64,000 bases of DNA from Pseudonocardia sp. T1-2H (GCF_038039215.1 NZ_JBBPCL010000001.1:4154001-4218000); one strand, 5' to 3'. Shown: positions 53,201 to 62,438, numbered from the stretch's first letter. The notes: generated from the letters alone by a model not told the origin. Numbers and translations: made by a program.

Positions 53201-54414
53201 TCAGCCGACGCGTTCGAACAGCGCGGCGAGGCCCTGTCCGCCGCCGATGCACATCGTCTCGACCCCGTAGCGGGCATCCCGGCGCACCATCTCCCGCGCC
53301 AACGTGGCCAGGATCCGCCCACCCGTGGCCCCCACCGGATGCCCCAACGAGATCCCCGAACCGTTCACGTTCGTCCGCTCGAAATCCGTCGGGGTGAACC
53401 CCCACTCCCGGGTACACGCCAACACCTGCGAGGCGAACGCCTCGTTCAGCTCGATCAGATCCACGTCCTTGAGCGCCAACTCCGCAGCGTCCAACGCCTT
53501 GGCCACCGCCGGGACCGGCCCGATCCCCATCGTCTTCGGCGCCACCCCACCCAGCCCCCAGGACACCAGCCGGACGAGCGGCCGCAGCCCCAGCTCCTGC
53601 GCCTTCTCCGGGCTGGTGACGATGCAGATCGCGGCGCCGTCGTTCTGGCCGGAGGCGTTCCCGGCCGTGACGGTGGCGTTCTCGTCCTGCTTGCCCAGGA
53701 TCGGACGCAGCCTGGCCAGGGTCTCCGTGCTGGAGTCCGGGCGGATGTGCTCGTCCCGGTCCACGACGGTGTCGCCCTTCCGCCCCTTGATCGTGACCGG
53801 CACGATCTCCTCGGCGAAGCGGCCCTCGGCCGCCGCCGCGGCCGCCCGCCGATGCGAACGCACCGCGTACTCGTCCTGCTCCTCCCGCGGAATCCGGTAC
53901 TCCGCCCGCAGGTTCTCCGCCGTCTCGATCATCCCGCCCGGCACCGGGAAATTCTTCCCCCCGCGGTCACCCGCCCCCGCGCCAACGAATCGTTCAGCAA
54001 CACCCCCGGCCCACCCTTGGCGCCCCAGCGCATCGCCGTGGAATAGAACGACGCATTCGACATCGACTCCGCCCCACCGGCCAGCACCACCTCCGACGCC
54101 CCGGTCTGCACCTGCATCGCCGCATACAGCACCGCCTGCAACCCCGACCCGCACCGCCGGTCGATCTGCAACCCCGACGCCGTCACCGGCAGCCCCGCGT
54201 CCAACGCCGCCACCCGCCCGATCGCCGGCGCGTCCATCGACGGATAACAGTTACCCAACAACACATCGTCCACCGACTCCGGCGGCAACCCGGTGCGCTC
54301 CATCAACGCCCGGATCACCGTCGAGGCCAACTCGTGCGCCGGCACGTCCCGCAACGTCCCCCCGAACCCCCCGACCGGGGTCCGCAACGGCTCGCAGATC
54401 ACCGCGTCACGCAT
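53201..54414 (-). CDS. Acetyl-CoA acyltransferase (thiolase), one frameshift
   Basis: About 404 residues after restoring one base. Nucleophile Cys88 in DRRCGSGLQ, GHPVGATGGR with the active His, and C-terminal CIGGGQG with the second Cys. It cleaves 3-oxoacyl-CoA to acetyl-CoA. The break is at the C6 run 53957-53962; a seventh base restores VTAGGKNFPVPGG. Its start overlaps the acyl-CoA ligase stop by 8 bases, making it the last gene of a coupled four-gene operon. Confidence 0.9.
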
Positions 54415-56098
54415 GGTTCTCCGATCGGGTCGTGGCCCACTCGCCCTGGGCCCATTCACGCAGCGTCGCTGCACGGATCTTCCGGCCGTTGGTGCCCGAG
54501 GTCGTGGGCATCTCGTCGATGACGTGGATCGTGTCCGGCACCTTGAACCTCGCCAGCCCGTCGGCGCACCACGTCCTGAGCTCGGCGGCCGACGGCGCGC
54601 GGCCCTCCTCGGGCACGACGAACCCGACGGCGACCGTCGCCCCGTCCGCACCCGCGATGCCGACGACCTTGGCGGTGTGGACGTCCGGGTGCGCCGCGAG
54701 GCGCATCTCGATCTCCGACGGGTCGACGAGGAAGCCGCGCAGCCGCAGCGCGTCGCCCATCCGGCACACGTAGGCGAACACTCCGTCGTCGACGAGCGTG
54801 CCGAGGTCCCCGGAGTGGAACCAGCCGTCCGAGGTGAACGCCCGCGCCGCCGCGGCGTCGTCGCCCAGGTAGGCGTCGACGACGTTCGGGCCGCGGAACT
54901 GCAGCTCCCCCTCCTGGCCGGGCGGGAGCGCCTCCTCGGTGACCGGGTCCGCCACCCGTACCCGGATGCCCGGGTGCACCACCCGGCCGCCGCCGGCCCA
55001 GCGGCCCGGCGTGGGCTCGTCGTGCGGCCAGAACGAGGTCAGGGCGAACAGCTCCGACGAGCCGTAGACGCCGCTGGTGGAGGTGCCGAACGCGTCCCGG
55101 GCCCAGACCGCGAGCTCGCGCGAACGGCCCTGGAAGTCCGCGACGCCCCACCACCGCCACGCCGACAGGTCCCGCGGACGGGCCTTCCACGCCTCGGCCA
55201 GCCGCAACACGAGGTCGTCCCCGCCGACGACGTGGGTCACGCCGAGGGCGGCCATGTCGTCGAGCACGACGTCGGCGTCGAACGCGGGATGGAACACGCA
55301 GGTCGCACCGGCGGCCAGGGCGGCCATCGCGGTGTTGTAGCCGAAGACCCCGGACAGCGGCAGCGCGCAGAGCACGTGCTCGCCGTCGGCGATCCCGATG
55401 GCCGTGGCGTCCGCGGCGGCGTGCGCGAGCACGCCCGCGGCCTTGTGCGCGGCGAGCTTGGGCATGCCGGTGGAACCCGACGTCGTGAACGCCACCGCCA
55501 GGCCGTCGGGGTCGGAGGCGGGCACCTCCGGCGGATCGGCGATCTCGCCGGGTACCCAGGAGCCGCCGCCGACGTCGAACGCCGCGGGGTCCGGCGCCTC
55601 GCGACCCGGCCCGGCGACCACCGCCACGGCCGGGGCGGGAGCGGCGGCCTTCGCGACCGCGTCCCGGAGCCGGCCCAGCAGGTCCAGCCCGTGGAAGTCG
55701 TGGGCGAGCGCGACCAGCGTCGGCCGCGCCCGGTCCAGGACGTGCGCGACTTCCTCGACGTTGTAGCGGGTGTTGACGCCGACGACGTGCGCCCCGCGGG
55801 CCGCGACGGCGAACTGCCAGGCCAGCGAGTCGCTCCAGTTCGGCAGCCACACCGCGACGCAGTCCCCCGCGCCGATCCCGGCGGTGCGCAGCTCCTCGGC
55901 GAGCGCGGCGGTGCGCCGCCGAGCTTCGCCCCGGGTGACCGGGATCGTCGCGCCGTCGGGGCCCTTGTCCAGGACGGCGATCCGCTCCGGGTCCCGGCGG
56001 ACGAGCCGCCCGAGCAGGTCGGGGAGGTCCCGGGGCGGCTCACCGGCCGTGGGGAAGGCCGAGACCGGATGCGGCGCGACGGCGGGCGCTTCGGTCAT
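54407..56098 (-). CDS. Acyl-CoA synthetase (AMP-binding ligase)
   Basis: 563 residues. P-loop FTTSGSTGMPKLA, VYGSSELFAL, YLGDD.. WFHSGDLGTL and the hinge RGFLVDPSEIE; C-terminal lysine in TSGTNGRKIRAATL. It activates a carboxylic acid to its CoA ester at the head of the pathway. ATG 56098 overlaps the hydrolase stop (ATGA). Chain-length preference cannot be told; the tail resembles long-chain and aromatic ligases. Confidence 0.9.
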   Translation of the reverse strand: MTEAPAVAPHPVSAFPTAGEPPRDLPDLLGRLVRRDPERIAVLDKGPDGATIPVTRGEARRRTAALAEELRTAGIGAGDCVAVWLPNWSDSLAWQFAVAARGAHVVGVNTRYNVEEVAHVLDRARPTLVALAHDFHGLDLLGRLRDAVAKAAAPAPAVAVVAGPGREAPDPAAFDVGGGSWVPGEIADPPEVPASDPDGLAVAFTTSGSTGMPKLAAHKAAGVLAHAAADATAIGIADGEHVLCALPLSGVFGYNTAMAALAAGATCVFHPAFDADVVLDDMAALGVTHVVGGDDLVLRLAEAWKARPRDLSAWRWWGVADFQGRSRELAVWARDAFGTSTSGVYGSSELFALTSFWPHDEPTPGRWAGGGRVVHPGIRVRVADPVTEEALPPGQEGELQFRGPNVVDAYLGDDAAAARAFTSDGWFHSGDLGTLVDDGVFAYVCRMGDALRLRGFLVDPSEIEMRLAAHPDVHTAKVVGIAGADGATVAVGFVVPEEGRAPSAAELRTWCADGLARFKVPDTIHVIDEMPTTSGTNGRKIRAATLREWAQGEWATTRSENHA

Positions 56099-56913
56099 GA
56101 CGCCGCCTTCTCCACCGCTGCCAGCTCCCGCAACCAGCCGTCGAGCACCGCGTCGAAGCCGTCGATCTCCTCCATCGGGTAGTGCCCGATGCCCTCGAGC
56201 ACCGTGCACCGCGCCCCGGGGATCCGGCCGGCCGCCCAGCGGACCGCCTCCGGGTCCAGCCACAGGTCGTCCGCCCCGACGACCAGGTGCGCCGGGCAGG
56301 TGACGCCCGGCAGCGCGTCCCGCAGGTCGTGCGTGGTCCAGCCGATCAGGTCCGACGTCGAGATCGCCGGGTCCTCGCGCCGGTGCATGGTCGCGATCAG
56401 CTCCGCCTTGTCCCGCGGCACCGACCGGCCGACGACGGCGAGAGTGCCCAGGTAGGTGCGGTCCGTGCGACTCGCGGCGGCGACGTCGGACAGCTCGCGC
56501 CGCAGCCCGCGCTCGCTGGGCCGCCCGCCCGTCCACGCGTCCGCCGCCATCGCGACGACGCCGGCGAGGCGGTCCGACGCCCGGCAGGCGAGATCGAGGG
56601 TGATCTTGCCGCCGATCGAGCAGCCGGCGACGTACGGCCGCTCCAGGCCCAGCCGGTCGATCAGCTCCAGGCACCACGCGGCGTACACCCCGAGGTCCGT
56701 GACCGGGCCGCCGGGCGCGGGCTCGGACCGGCCGTGCCCGGGCAGGTCCGGGACGATCACCCGGTATCCGCGGGCCGCGAGCCCGGCGCTGACGTGGCGC
56801 CACTGCACCCCGCTCTGCCCTGCGGTGTGCAGGCACAGCACCGGGGTGCCCTCCCCGACCTGCTCGACGAACGCGAGCGCGCCGCCGATCTCGATGTAGC
56901 TCGCCTCGATCAT
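56095..56913 (-). CDS. Alpha/beta hydrolase (serine hydrolase)
   Basis: 272 residues. Oxyanion HTAGQSGVQWRH, nucleophile Ser99 in VAGCSIGGK, acid Asp in VVGADDLWLD and His in GIGHYPMEE. Resembles 3-oxoadipate enol-lactonase and meta-cleavage hydrolases. Coupled on both sides by 4-base overlaps, so it belongs to the acyl-CoA operon and may open a lactone or ester to the acid activated by the ligase (inference). Confidence 0.87.
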   Translation of the reverse strand: MIEASYIEIGGALAFVEQVGEGTPVLCLHTAGQSGVQWRHVSAGLAARGYRVIVPDLPGHGRSEPAPGGPVTDLGVYAAWCLELIDRLGLERPYVAGCSIGGKITLDLACRASDRLAGVVAMAADAWTGGRPSERGLRRELSDVAAASRTDRTYLGTLAVVGRSVPRDKAELIATMHRREDPAISTSDLIGWTTHDLRDALPGVTCPAHLVVGADDLWLDPEAVRWAAGRIPGARCTVLEGIGHYPMEEIDGFDAVLDGWLRELAAVEKAAS

Positions 56914-57758
56914 GCTTCCTCCCCCGCCAGGGCCCGGGCCGCGTCGACGATCTGGTGCAGCGCCGCGGTGAGCCGCAGGTATTCGTAGCCGTTCCCGCGC
57001 GTGCTGAACCGACCGGTCATCGCGAAGCGGGTGAACTCGTTCCCGGGTGCGGTGACGAGCTCGAGCCAGGTCAGCTCGTCCGCCTCGACGCTGAACGTGG
57101 CGCCGGTCGCCGCCCGCCCGGACACCTCGATGACCTTGCCCCGGTAGATCCGCAGCTGCACCTCGTGGTCGCCCGCCCGCAGCCCGACGGTGCCGTCCCA
57201 GCTCGCGAGGGACTCGGCGAACCGCGGCCCGAGCCGTGCGACGAGCGCCTCGCCCCACGGCACCGTGCCGAACGCGAGGCCGACGGGGTCGGGGCCGGGG
57301 CCGCTCGCGGCGACCATCGCCGACGTCGTCCCGTCCTGGACCACGACGCCGTCGCGGTCGACGAGCGCCATGTGCCGGGTGACGATCCCCCGGTCCCCGC
57401 GGCGGGTGCGCCGGCAGCGGGCGATCGCCAGCTCGAGGCGGACCTCGTCGCCGACCCGCATCGGGCGCCGGTAGGACCAGTGCGTGTCCAGGAGGCCGAG
57501 CACCGCGGAGCCGTGCAGGCCCAGTGTCTGCAGGAGCCCCATCGCAATCGCGACGCCGAAGGGCCCCTGCAGGATCCCGTCCGGCCCCGCGTGCAGCGGG
57601 TGGTCGTCGCCGGAGAGCCGGGTGAAGTCCGCCAGGTCCTCCGCGGTGACGGTGCGGTAGGCGCTGGTGTACCGCTGCCCGACCGCGAAGTCCTCGAAGT
57701 ACCGGCCCGGTCCGGGATCCTGCCCGGTGCCTGGCCGTAGAACCTGCTCCGTGGTCAC
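56910..57758 (-). CDS. MaoC-like hotdog dehydratase fused to an SCP2-like domain
   Basis: 282 residues. N-terminal MaoC half: RTVTAEDLADFTRLSGDDHP with the DxxxxH hydratase-type motif, then LLDTHWSYRRPMRVGDEVRL. The C-terminal 100 residues (LRIYRGKVIEVSGRAATGAT, YEYLRLTAALHQIVDAARAL) resemble SCP2-type sterol carrier domains. GTG 57758 follows AAGGAGCGGCGA. First gene of the operon. It may hydrate an enoyl-CoA with the carrier part holding a bulky lipid. Confidence 0.75.
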   Translation of the reverse strand: MTTEQVLRPGTGQDPGPGRYFEDFAVGQRYTSAYRTVTAEDLADFTRLSGDDHPLHAGPDGILQGPFGVAIAMGLLQTLGLHGSAVLGLLDTHWSYRRPMRVGDEVRLELAIARCRRTRRGDRGIVTRHMALVDRDGVVVQDGTTSAMVAASGPGPDPVGLAFGTVPWGEALVARLGPRFAESLASWDGTVGLRAGDHEVQLRIYRGKVIEVSGRAATGATFSVEADELTWLELVTAPGNEFTRFAMTGRFSTRGNGYEYLRLTAALHQIVDAARALAGEEA

Positions 57759-57805
57759 TCGCCGCTCCTTCGCGTCGTCGCGGTGTCGAACGTCCTCACG
57801 CCGAG

Positions 57806-57825
57806 TACGAACGAACGTTCTTGCG
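57806..57825. promoter_or_regulatory. TetR-like operator 1
   Basis: TACGAACGAACGTTCTTGCG, with inverted halves GAACG/CGTTC, 48 bases upstream of the MaoC-SCP2 start. It matches operator 2 at 15 of 20 positions. Confidence 0.55.
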
Positions 57826-57963
57826 AATGACTGAAGCATCCGGCCGCGCGGCACGTCAAGCAGGACGCGCCCCGGAGTACGCCACTCCTTGTCGCCTCAG
57901 CTTGTCACCCCAGCTCTGGGGCCGTGAAAAGATCTCTCTTGTCTTCGACGACGCCGCGACCTA

Positions 57964-57987
57964 CGGTATGAACGATCGTTCGTACCG
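57964..57987. promoter_or_regulatory. TetR-like operator 2
   Basis: A 24-bp palindrome with a single mismatched pair around the core GAACGATCGTTC, 30 bases upstream of the MHS transporter start. Same core as operator 1, so one repressor probably controls both divergent units. Confidence 0.7.
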
Positions 57988-58016
57988 CACTGCAGCGGCC
58001 CCGGAGGTAGGACAAC

Positions 58017-59384
58017 ATGGACCAGAGCACTCCCGTAGTTCCGAAGAGGATGGGCAGGCTCGCGGCAGCGGCGGTGTTCGCCACGGCCCTCGAGTGGTTC
58101 GACTTCCTGATCTACGCGACGGCCGCCGCGCTCGTCCTCGGCAAGCAGTTCTTCCCCGCGGCGAGCCCCGTCGCCGGCACCCTCGCGTCGTTCGCGACGT
58201 TCGCCGTCGGGTTCTTCGCCCGCCCGCTCGGCGGGATCATCGCCGGGCACGTCGGGGACCGGTTCGGCCGCAAGCCCCCGCTCGTCGCCGCCATGCTGGT
58301 CATGGGGCTGGCGACCTTCGCCATCGGCGTGCTGCCGAACTACGCGGCCATCGGCGCGTGGGCTCCGATCCTGCTGGTACTGGCCCGGCTGGTGCAGGGT
58401 CTCGGCGTCGGCGCGCAGTGGGGCGGCGCGGCGCTGTTGCTCACCGAGCACGCGCCCGTCGAGAAGCGCGGGTTCTACGGCAGCCTCATCCAGACCGGCT
58501 CGATCTTCGGCGCCGTCGCGGGCAACCTGTTCTTCCTGGTCCTCACCGCGAACATGGGCGAGGAGGCGTTCGCGAGCTACGGCTGGCGCATCCCCTTCCT
58601 CTCCGGTCTGGTCCTCGTGGTCATCGGCATCTACGTGCAGCTCAAGATCGAGGACACCCCGGTGTTCCGGGAGATGCAGAAGCGCACCGCCGAGTCGAAG
58701 CAGGAGGCCGGGCTCCGCAAGGCCCCGCTGTCCGAGGCGATCCGTAGGTACTGGCGGCAGATCCTGCAGGCCGCGGGCGCGTTCTTCGTCGTCAACGCCA
58801 CCTTCTACATCCTGATCAGCGGCATGCTGGACTACGGGACCAAGCACGTCGGGCTCAGTCGCACGCAGATCCTGGTCTGCGTGATGATCGCCGGCGCCAC
58901 CCAGGTGGTCAGCATGCCGTTCTTCGGCGCGCTGTCGGACCGGATGGGCAGCCGCAAGCGGCTCTACCTCACCGGCACCGTGCTGATGGCGCTGTTCGCG
59001 TTCCCGATGTTCTGGCTGATCGACACCGGCTCGATCCCGCTGGTGCTGATCGCGCTGCTGATCGGCTTCACCATCCACGCCACGATGTACGGGCCACAGG
59101 CGGCGCTCTACGCCGAGATGTTCCCCGCGGACATCCGCTACTCCGGCGCCTCGCTGGGCTACCAGTTCGCGTCGGTCTTCGCGGGCGGCCTCGCCCCGTT
59201 CATCATGACGGCGCTGCTCGCCGCGACGGGGACGGCCTGGTCGGTCTCGCTCTACATCGTCGCCACCGCCGCGATCACCTTCGTCGCGGTCTTCACGATC
59301 AAGGAGCGCTTCCGCCGGGACCTCTACGAGACCTCGGAGCAGGAGCAGGACACCCCTCTGGGCTCCCCCGCCGGCACCCGCTGA
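58017..59384 (+). CDS. MFS transporter, metabolite:H+ symporter (MHS) family
   Basis: 455 residues, 12 helices. ALEWFDFLIYATAAALVLGK in helix 1, GHVGDRFGRKPPLV (motif A), LLTEHAPVEKRGFYGSLIQT and MFPADIRYSGASLGYQ, all MHS hallmarks (shikimate, benzoate, betaine carriers). It presumably imports the acid processed by the divergent acyl-CoA operon. ATG 58017 after GGAGGTAGGACA. Confidence 0.9.
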   Translation: MDQSTPVVPKRMGRLAAAAVFATALEWFDFLIYATAAALVLGKQFFPAASPVAGTLASFATFAVGFFARPLGGIIAGHVGDRFGRKPPLVAAMLVMGLATFAIGVLPNYAAIGAWAPILLVLARLVQGLGVGAQWGGAALLLTEHAPVEKRGFYGSLIQTGSIFGAVAGNLFFLVLTANMGEEAFASYGWRIPFLSGLVLVVIGIYVQLKIEDTPVFREMQKRTAESKQEAGLRKAPLSEAIRRYWRQILQAAGAFFVVNATFYILISGMLDYGTKHVGLSRTQILVCVMIAGATQVVSMPFFGALSDRMGSRKRLYLTGTVLMALFAFPMFWLIDTGSIPLVLIALLIGFTIHATMYGPQAALYAEMFPADIRYSGASLGYQFASVFAGGLAPFIMTALLAATGTAWSVSLYIVATAAITFVAVFTIKERFRRDLYETSEQEQDTPLGSPAGTR

Positions 59385-59435
59385 GGCGAACCCCTCCTTT
59401 CGACCGTGTCCTGACAGGACCCGCCGGTGTTCGAT

Positions 59436-59479
59436 GGACCCTGCGTCCACCGCCCCCGCGGCCGGTGGGCGCAGGGTCC
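59436..59479. terminator. Strong hairpin between MHS transporter and DUF3618 gene
   Basis: 17-bp stem (GGACCCTGCGTCCACCG with CGGTGGGCGCAGGGTCC, one T-G wobble) and 10-base loop, 51 bases after the transporter stop. Confidence 0.7.
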
Positions 59480-59516
59480 GATGAGGACCGGGTCGGGCGG
59501 GCTCGAGGAGGCACAG

Positions 59517-59837
59517 GTGGACACGGTGGGGAACCGCGAGCTCGAGACGGGCCCTCGGCCGGTCGTGGATGGCACCGTCCTGTCGCCGAAGGAACTGCGG
59601 GACCGGGTCCGGGACATGCAGGACGGCCGCGAGGAGCAGGTCGCGCAGGCCAGGACGGAGCTCGCGGAGAGCCTCGACCGGCTCGGCGAGGGGCTGCTGC
59701 TCGTGCGCGCGCAGATGAGTGCGAGGGCCCGGCACGCGGGAAAGATCGCGGCGGGGGTGGCCGCGGCCGGCACGACGCTGGCGCTCGTCGTCGGGATCAC
59801 CTGGGTGCGGACGGGGAAGCGGATCACGACCGACTGA
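59517..59837 (+). CDS. DUF3618-like membrane-anchored protein
   Basis: 106 residues from GTG 59517, preceded by CGAGGAGG. KELRDRVRDMQDGREEQVAQ ARTELAESLDRL is the coiled N-terminal region, and KIAAGVAAAGTTLALVVGIT a single C-terminal helix. Similar layout to the DUF3618 protein at 25185 without the holin-like partner. Function unknown. Confidence 0.65.
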   Translation: MDTVGNRELETGPRPVVDGTVLSPKELRDRVRDMQDGREEQVAQARTELAESLDRLGEGLLLVRAQMSARARHAGKIAAGVAAAGTTLALVVGITWVRTGKRITTD

Positions 59838-59887
59838 CGCGCGGTCGGCCGGCGGTTGGCCTCGGGCGCCGCGGGTACCGCCCTGAA

Positions 59888-60259
59888 ATGACACAGGCGA
59901 ATCGAGCGTCGGCACGCTGGGCCGTTGTGGTCGCGATCCTGCTGAGCGTCTCGGTCTCCGGGTGCACGGGCGGTTCGCGGAGCGGCTCGGACCAGCCCGG
60001 CGTCCAGAACCGGACCAGCGTGGCCGGGTCGGCAGGAGTGTCGCCGCGTGTGCCGATCGGGTCCTCGTCCGAGGACGACATCGCGGCGGCGCTGCGCGCC
60101 AACGGCGTCGAGGACCCGCAGAAGTGGGCCCAGGTGATCCTCAACAACGCCCCGTACCCCGCGGACGACCCGAACATGACCAAGCTGCGCCAGGTGCTGC
60201 AGCAGCAGAATGCGGATCCCGCGACCATCGAGAAGATCGTCAACACGGTGCAGCCCTGA
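59888..60259 (+). CDS. Small lipoprotein
   Basis: 123 residues. Lipoprotein signal AVVVAILLSVSVSGC with lipidated Cys, then a Ser/Gly-rich linker and a helical C-terminus (EDDIAAALRANGVEDPQKWA, LRQVLQQQNADPATIEKIVN). No family recognised. ATG 59888. Probably surface-anchored; 51 bases after the DUF3618-like gene, possibly cotranscribed. Confidence 0.7.
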   Translation: MTQANRASARWAVVVAILLSVSVSGCTGGSRSGSDQPGVQNRTSVAGSAGVSPRVPIGSSSEDDIAAALRANGVEDPQKWAQVILNNAPYPADDPNMTKLRQVLQQQNADPATIEKIVNTVQP

Positions 60260-60339
60260 GCCGCCGGCCCTCCGACCCGACGCGAGCCGCGCCGCCGCTC
60301 GCCTCGTCGGAGGCGTGACGCAGGACCGGCGGTCGCGGC

Positions 60340-60618
60340 CTTCTTGCCCTGCCCGGTGTGGCTGTCGACCGATCGTCCCGGCGGATGCCCTGGTCCTTGG
60401 AGCCCTCGTCGAGGAAGCTGCCCAGGCCGGCAATGTCCTACGCGTTGACGGCCGGGTCGAACCGGGTCACCGGCGAGACGTTGGCGTCGTCCTGGTCGGT
60501 CGCCCCCCGGGGCTGTCCAGCGGCCTGGTCGACACCCTGGTCGGGCGATGCTGCGGCCCGGGGCGGCGAGCGCCACGCCCCACGCACCGAGGGCGAGCGA
60601 ACGGTGAAGCTCGCGCAT
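60340..60618 (-). pseudogene. Degenerate gene for a small secreted protein
   Basis: Translation from ATG 60618 gives a signal-peptide-like start (MRELHRSLALGAWGVALAAP). After a frame change, the sequence continues SPDQGVDQAAGQPRGATDQD, then VTRFDPAVNA, a TAG stop, and DIAGLGSFLDEGSKDQGIRR. The coding-like pieces in two frames plus a stop suggest decay, or an indel plus a nonsense change. The 437-base gap 60260-60697 holds nothing else I can support. Confidence 0.4.
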
Positions 60619-60697
60619 GTCCGTCGCGACTCCTCGGGCCCCTTTTCCTCGCCTGCGCCAAGGCGGCGACAGCGGACGCCGTCGACGGCAGGGGCGC

Positions 60698-62329
60698 TCA
60701 GCGGTAGAGGCGGTCCTGTATCCGGCGGACGGCCGAGCGGTAGATCCGGCCGCCGCGGCCCGAGGCCGCGAGGGCGGCGCGAGCCGCGTTCGCGCCCGGC
60801 GCACCGTGGACCGCGCCACCCGGATGCGCGGACGACCCCGCGAGGAACAGACCCTCCACGGGCGTGTCGGCCCGCCCCAGCCCGGGGACCGGACGGAAGA
60901 ACAGCTGCTGGTGTATCGCGACGGTGCCCCCGTTGATCGCGCCGTCGACCAGGCTGGGGTTGCCGGCCTGCAGGTCACGCGGGCCCTGCACGTAGCGGGC
61001 CAGCACGGAGCTCCGGAAACCGGGCGCGTTTCGCTCGATCGTCCGCTCGATCCGGTCCGCGTAGCGGCCGACGGTCTCCTCGTCCCACCCCGCCCCGCGC
61101 GGGATATGGGTGTAGGCCCACGCGGACTCCGTGCCGGCCGGCGAGCGTGACGGGTCCGCGGTGGTCATCTGCCCGAGCAGCAGGAACGGTTCCTCCGGCA
61201 CCCGGCCCGCCGCCAGGTCGGCGGCGAAGCCCCGCAGCCCGGCGAGGTCCGCGCCGAGGTGCACCGTGCCCGCCCCGTCCACGCCGGGCGCGGTCCACGG
61301 GATCGGGTGCTCGAGCGCCCAGTCCACCTTCACGGTGGAGACGTCCCACTCGAACCGGTCCAGGTCGCTGACGAACCGGGGAGGCAGGTGCTCCTCCCCG
61401 ACCAGCTCGCGGTACAGCACGGGGGCGGTGACGTCCGCGAGCACCGCACGCCCGGCGCGCACCGGGTTCCCCGCCCTGTCCCGGACCCCGACGGCCCGGC
61501 CGCCGCGCACCAGGACCTCGGCGACCCGACGGTCGCAGTCCACCCGGCCGCCGCGGGAGGTCAGCCGGCGGACGAGGGCGTCGGTCAGGTTTCCCGCTCC
61601 CCCGGCCGGGACCGGGAACCCGACGTCCTGGCCCAGCATGGACAGCAGCCACCCGAACACCGCCCCGCCCGCGGCATCCGGACCCAGATCGGTGTGCATC
61701 GCGTTGCCCGCCAGCAGCAGCCGCGCGCCGTCGCCCCGGAAGTTCTCCTCGCCGAACCGGTGCGCCGGCAGGGTGATCATGCGGGCCAGCCGCAGCCCCT
61801 CGGCCGGGCCGAGCCGCCGGGCCAGCCGGGACCCGGCGCGCACCGGCGGGAACGGCCGCAGGAACGTCTCCAGCAGGTCGTCGCGGATGCGGCGCCACTG
61901 CTCGACCATCGCCACCCAGGCCGCGCCGTCCGTCGGCGCCCACGCCGACACCGCCGCCGCGGTCCGCTCCAGATCACGCGACAGGACGACCGACCTGTCG
62001 TCCGGCGTGACGTGGGCGAGCACCTCGGGAGCGTGCCGCCACCGCAGCCCGTGCTGCTCCAGGTCGAGCTCGGCCAGCACCGGCGAGGCCGCGCCGAGGG
62101 GGTAGAAGGCGCTGGCGACGTCCGACACGAAACCCGGCACGGTGAGCTCGGCACTGCGCACCGCGCCGCCGGGGGCCGGGGACGCCTCCAGGACGACCAC
62201 CCGCCAGCCCGCGTCGGCCAGGACGTTCGCGGCGACCAGCCCGTTGTGGCCGGCACCGATCACCACCGCGTCGACCGTCTCGGCACCGGAGACGGGACCG
62301 GAAGCGTTCATGGGGACGTCCTGCGTCAT
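60698..62329 (-). CDS. CrtI/PYROXD2-like FAD-dependent oxidoreductase
   Basis: 543 residues. FAD motif VVIGAGHNGLVAANVLADAG, ASPAPGGAVRS, and the C-terminal GLFLAGSSAHPGGAVHGAPG of phytoene-desaturase-like proteins. No carotenoid genes are adjacent, so a carotenoid role is not supported; PYROXD2-like enzymes act on unknown substrates. ATG 62329 or 62311. Monocistronic. Confidence 0.87.
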   Translation of the reverse strand: MTQDVPMNASGPVSGAETVDAVVIGAGHNGLVAANVLADAGWRVVVLEASPAPGGAVRSAELTVPGFVSDVASAFYPLGAASPVLAELDLEQHGLRWRHAPEVLAHVTPDDRSVVLSRDLERTAAAVSAWAPTDGAAWVAMVEQWRRIRDDLLETFLRPFPPVRAGSRLARRLGPAEGLRLARMITLPAHRFGEENFRGDGARLLLAGNAMHTDLGPDAAGGAVFGWLLSMLGQDVGFPVPAGGAGNLTDALVRRLTSRGGRVDCDRRVAEVLVRGGRAVGVRDRAGNPVRAGRAVLADVTAPVLYRELVGEEHLPPRFVSDLDRFEWDVSTVKVDWALEHPIPWTAPGVDGAGTVHLGADLAGLRGFAADLAAGRVPEEPFLLLGQMTTADPSRSPAGTESAWAYTHIPRGAGWDEETVGRYADRIERTIERNAPGFRSSVLARYVQGPRDLQAGNPSLVDGAINGGTVAIHQQLFFRPVPGLGRADTPVEGLFLAGSSAHPGGAVHGAPGANAARAALAASGRGGRIYRSAVRRIQDRLYR

Positions 62330-62402
62330 GCGGCCGTATACCCCGACCAGGCCTTTTCAAGCGGGACCCGCGCGCGACGAGGCGCCCGGCGGTCCCGCTC
62401 CG

Positions 62403-62435
62403 CGGTGCGGTGCCGGCGGTACCGGCACCGCACCG
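62403..62435 (-). terminator. Terminator hairpin after the CBM48 gene
   Basis: Perfect 14-bp stem CGGTGCGGTGCCGG/CCGGCACCGCACCG with a 5-base loop, starting 3 bases past the CBM48 stop. Confidence 0.75.
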
Positions 62436-62438
62436 GGG

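Noticed and set aside
60698..62329. Carotenoid phytoene desaturase
   Set aside because: The CrtI-like fold is clear, but no crtB, crtE or other carotenoid genes are near, and the sequence is closer in feel to PYROXD2-type oxidoreductases.
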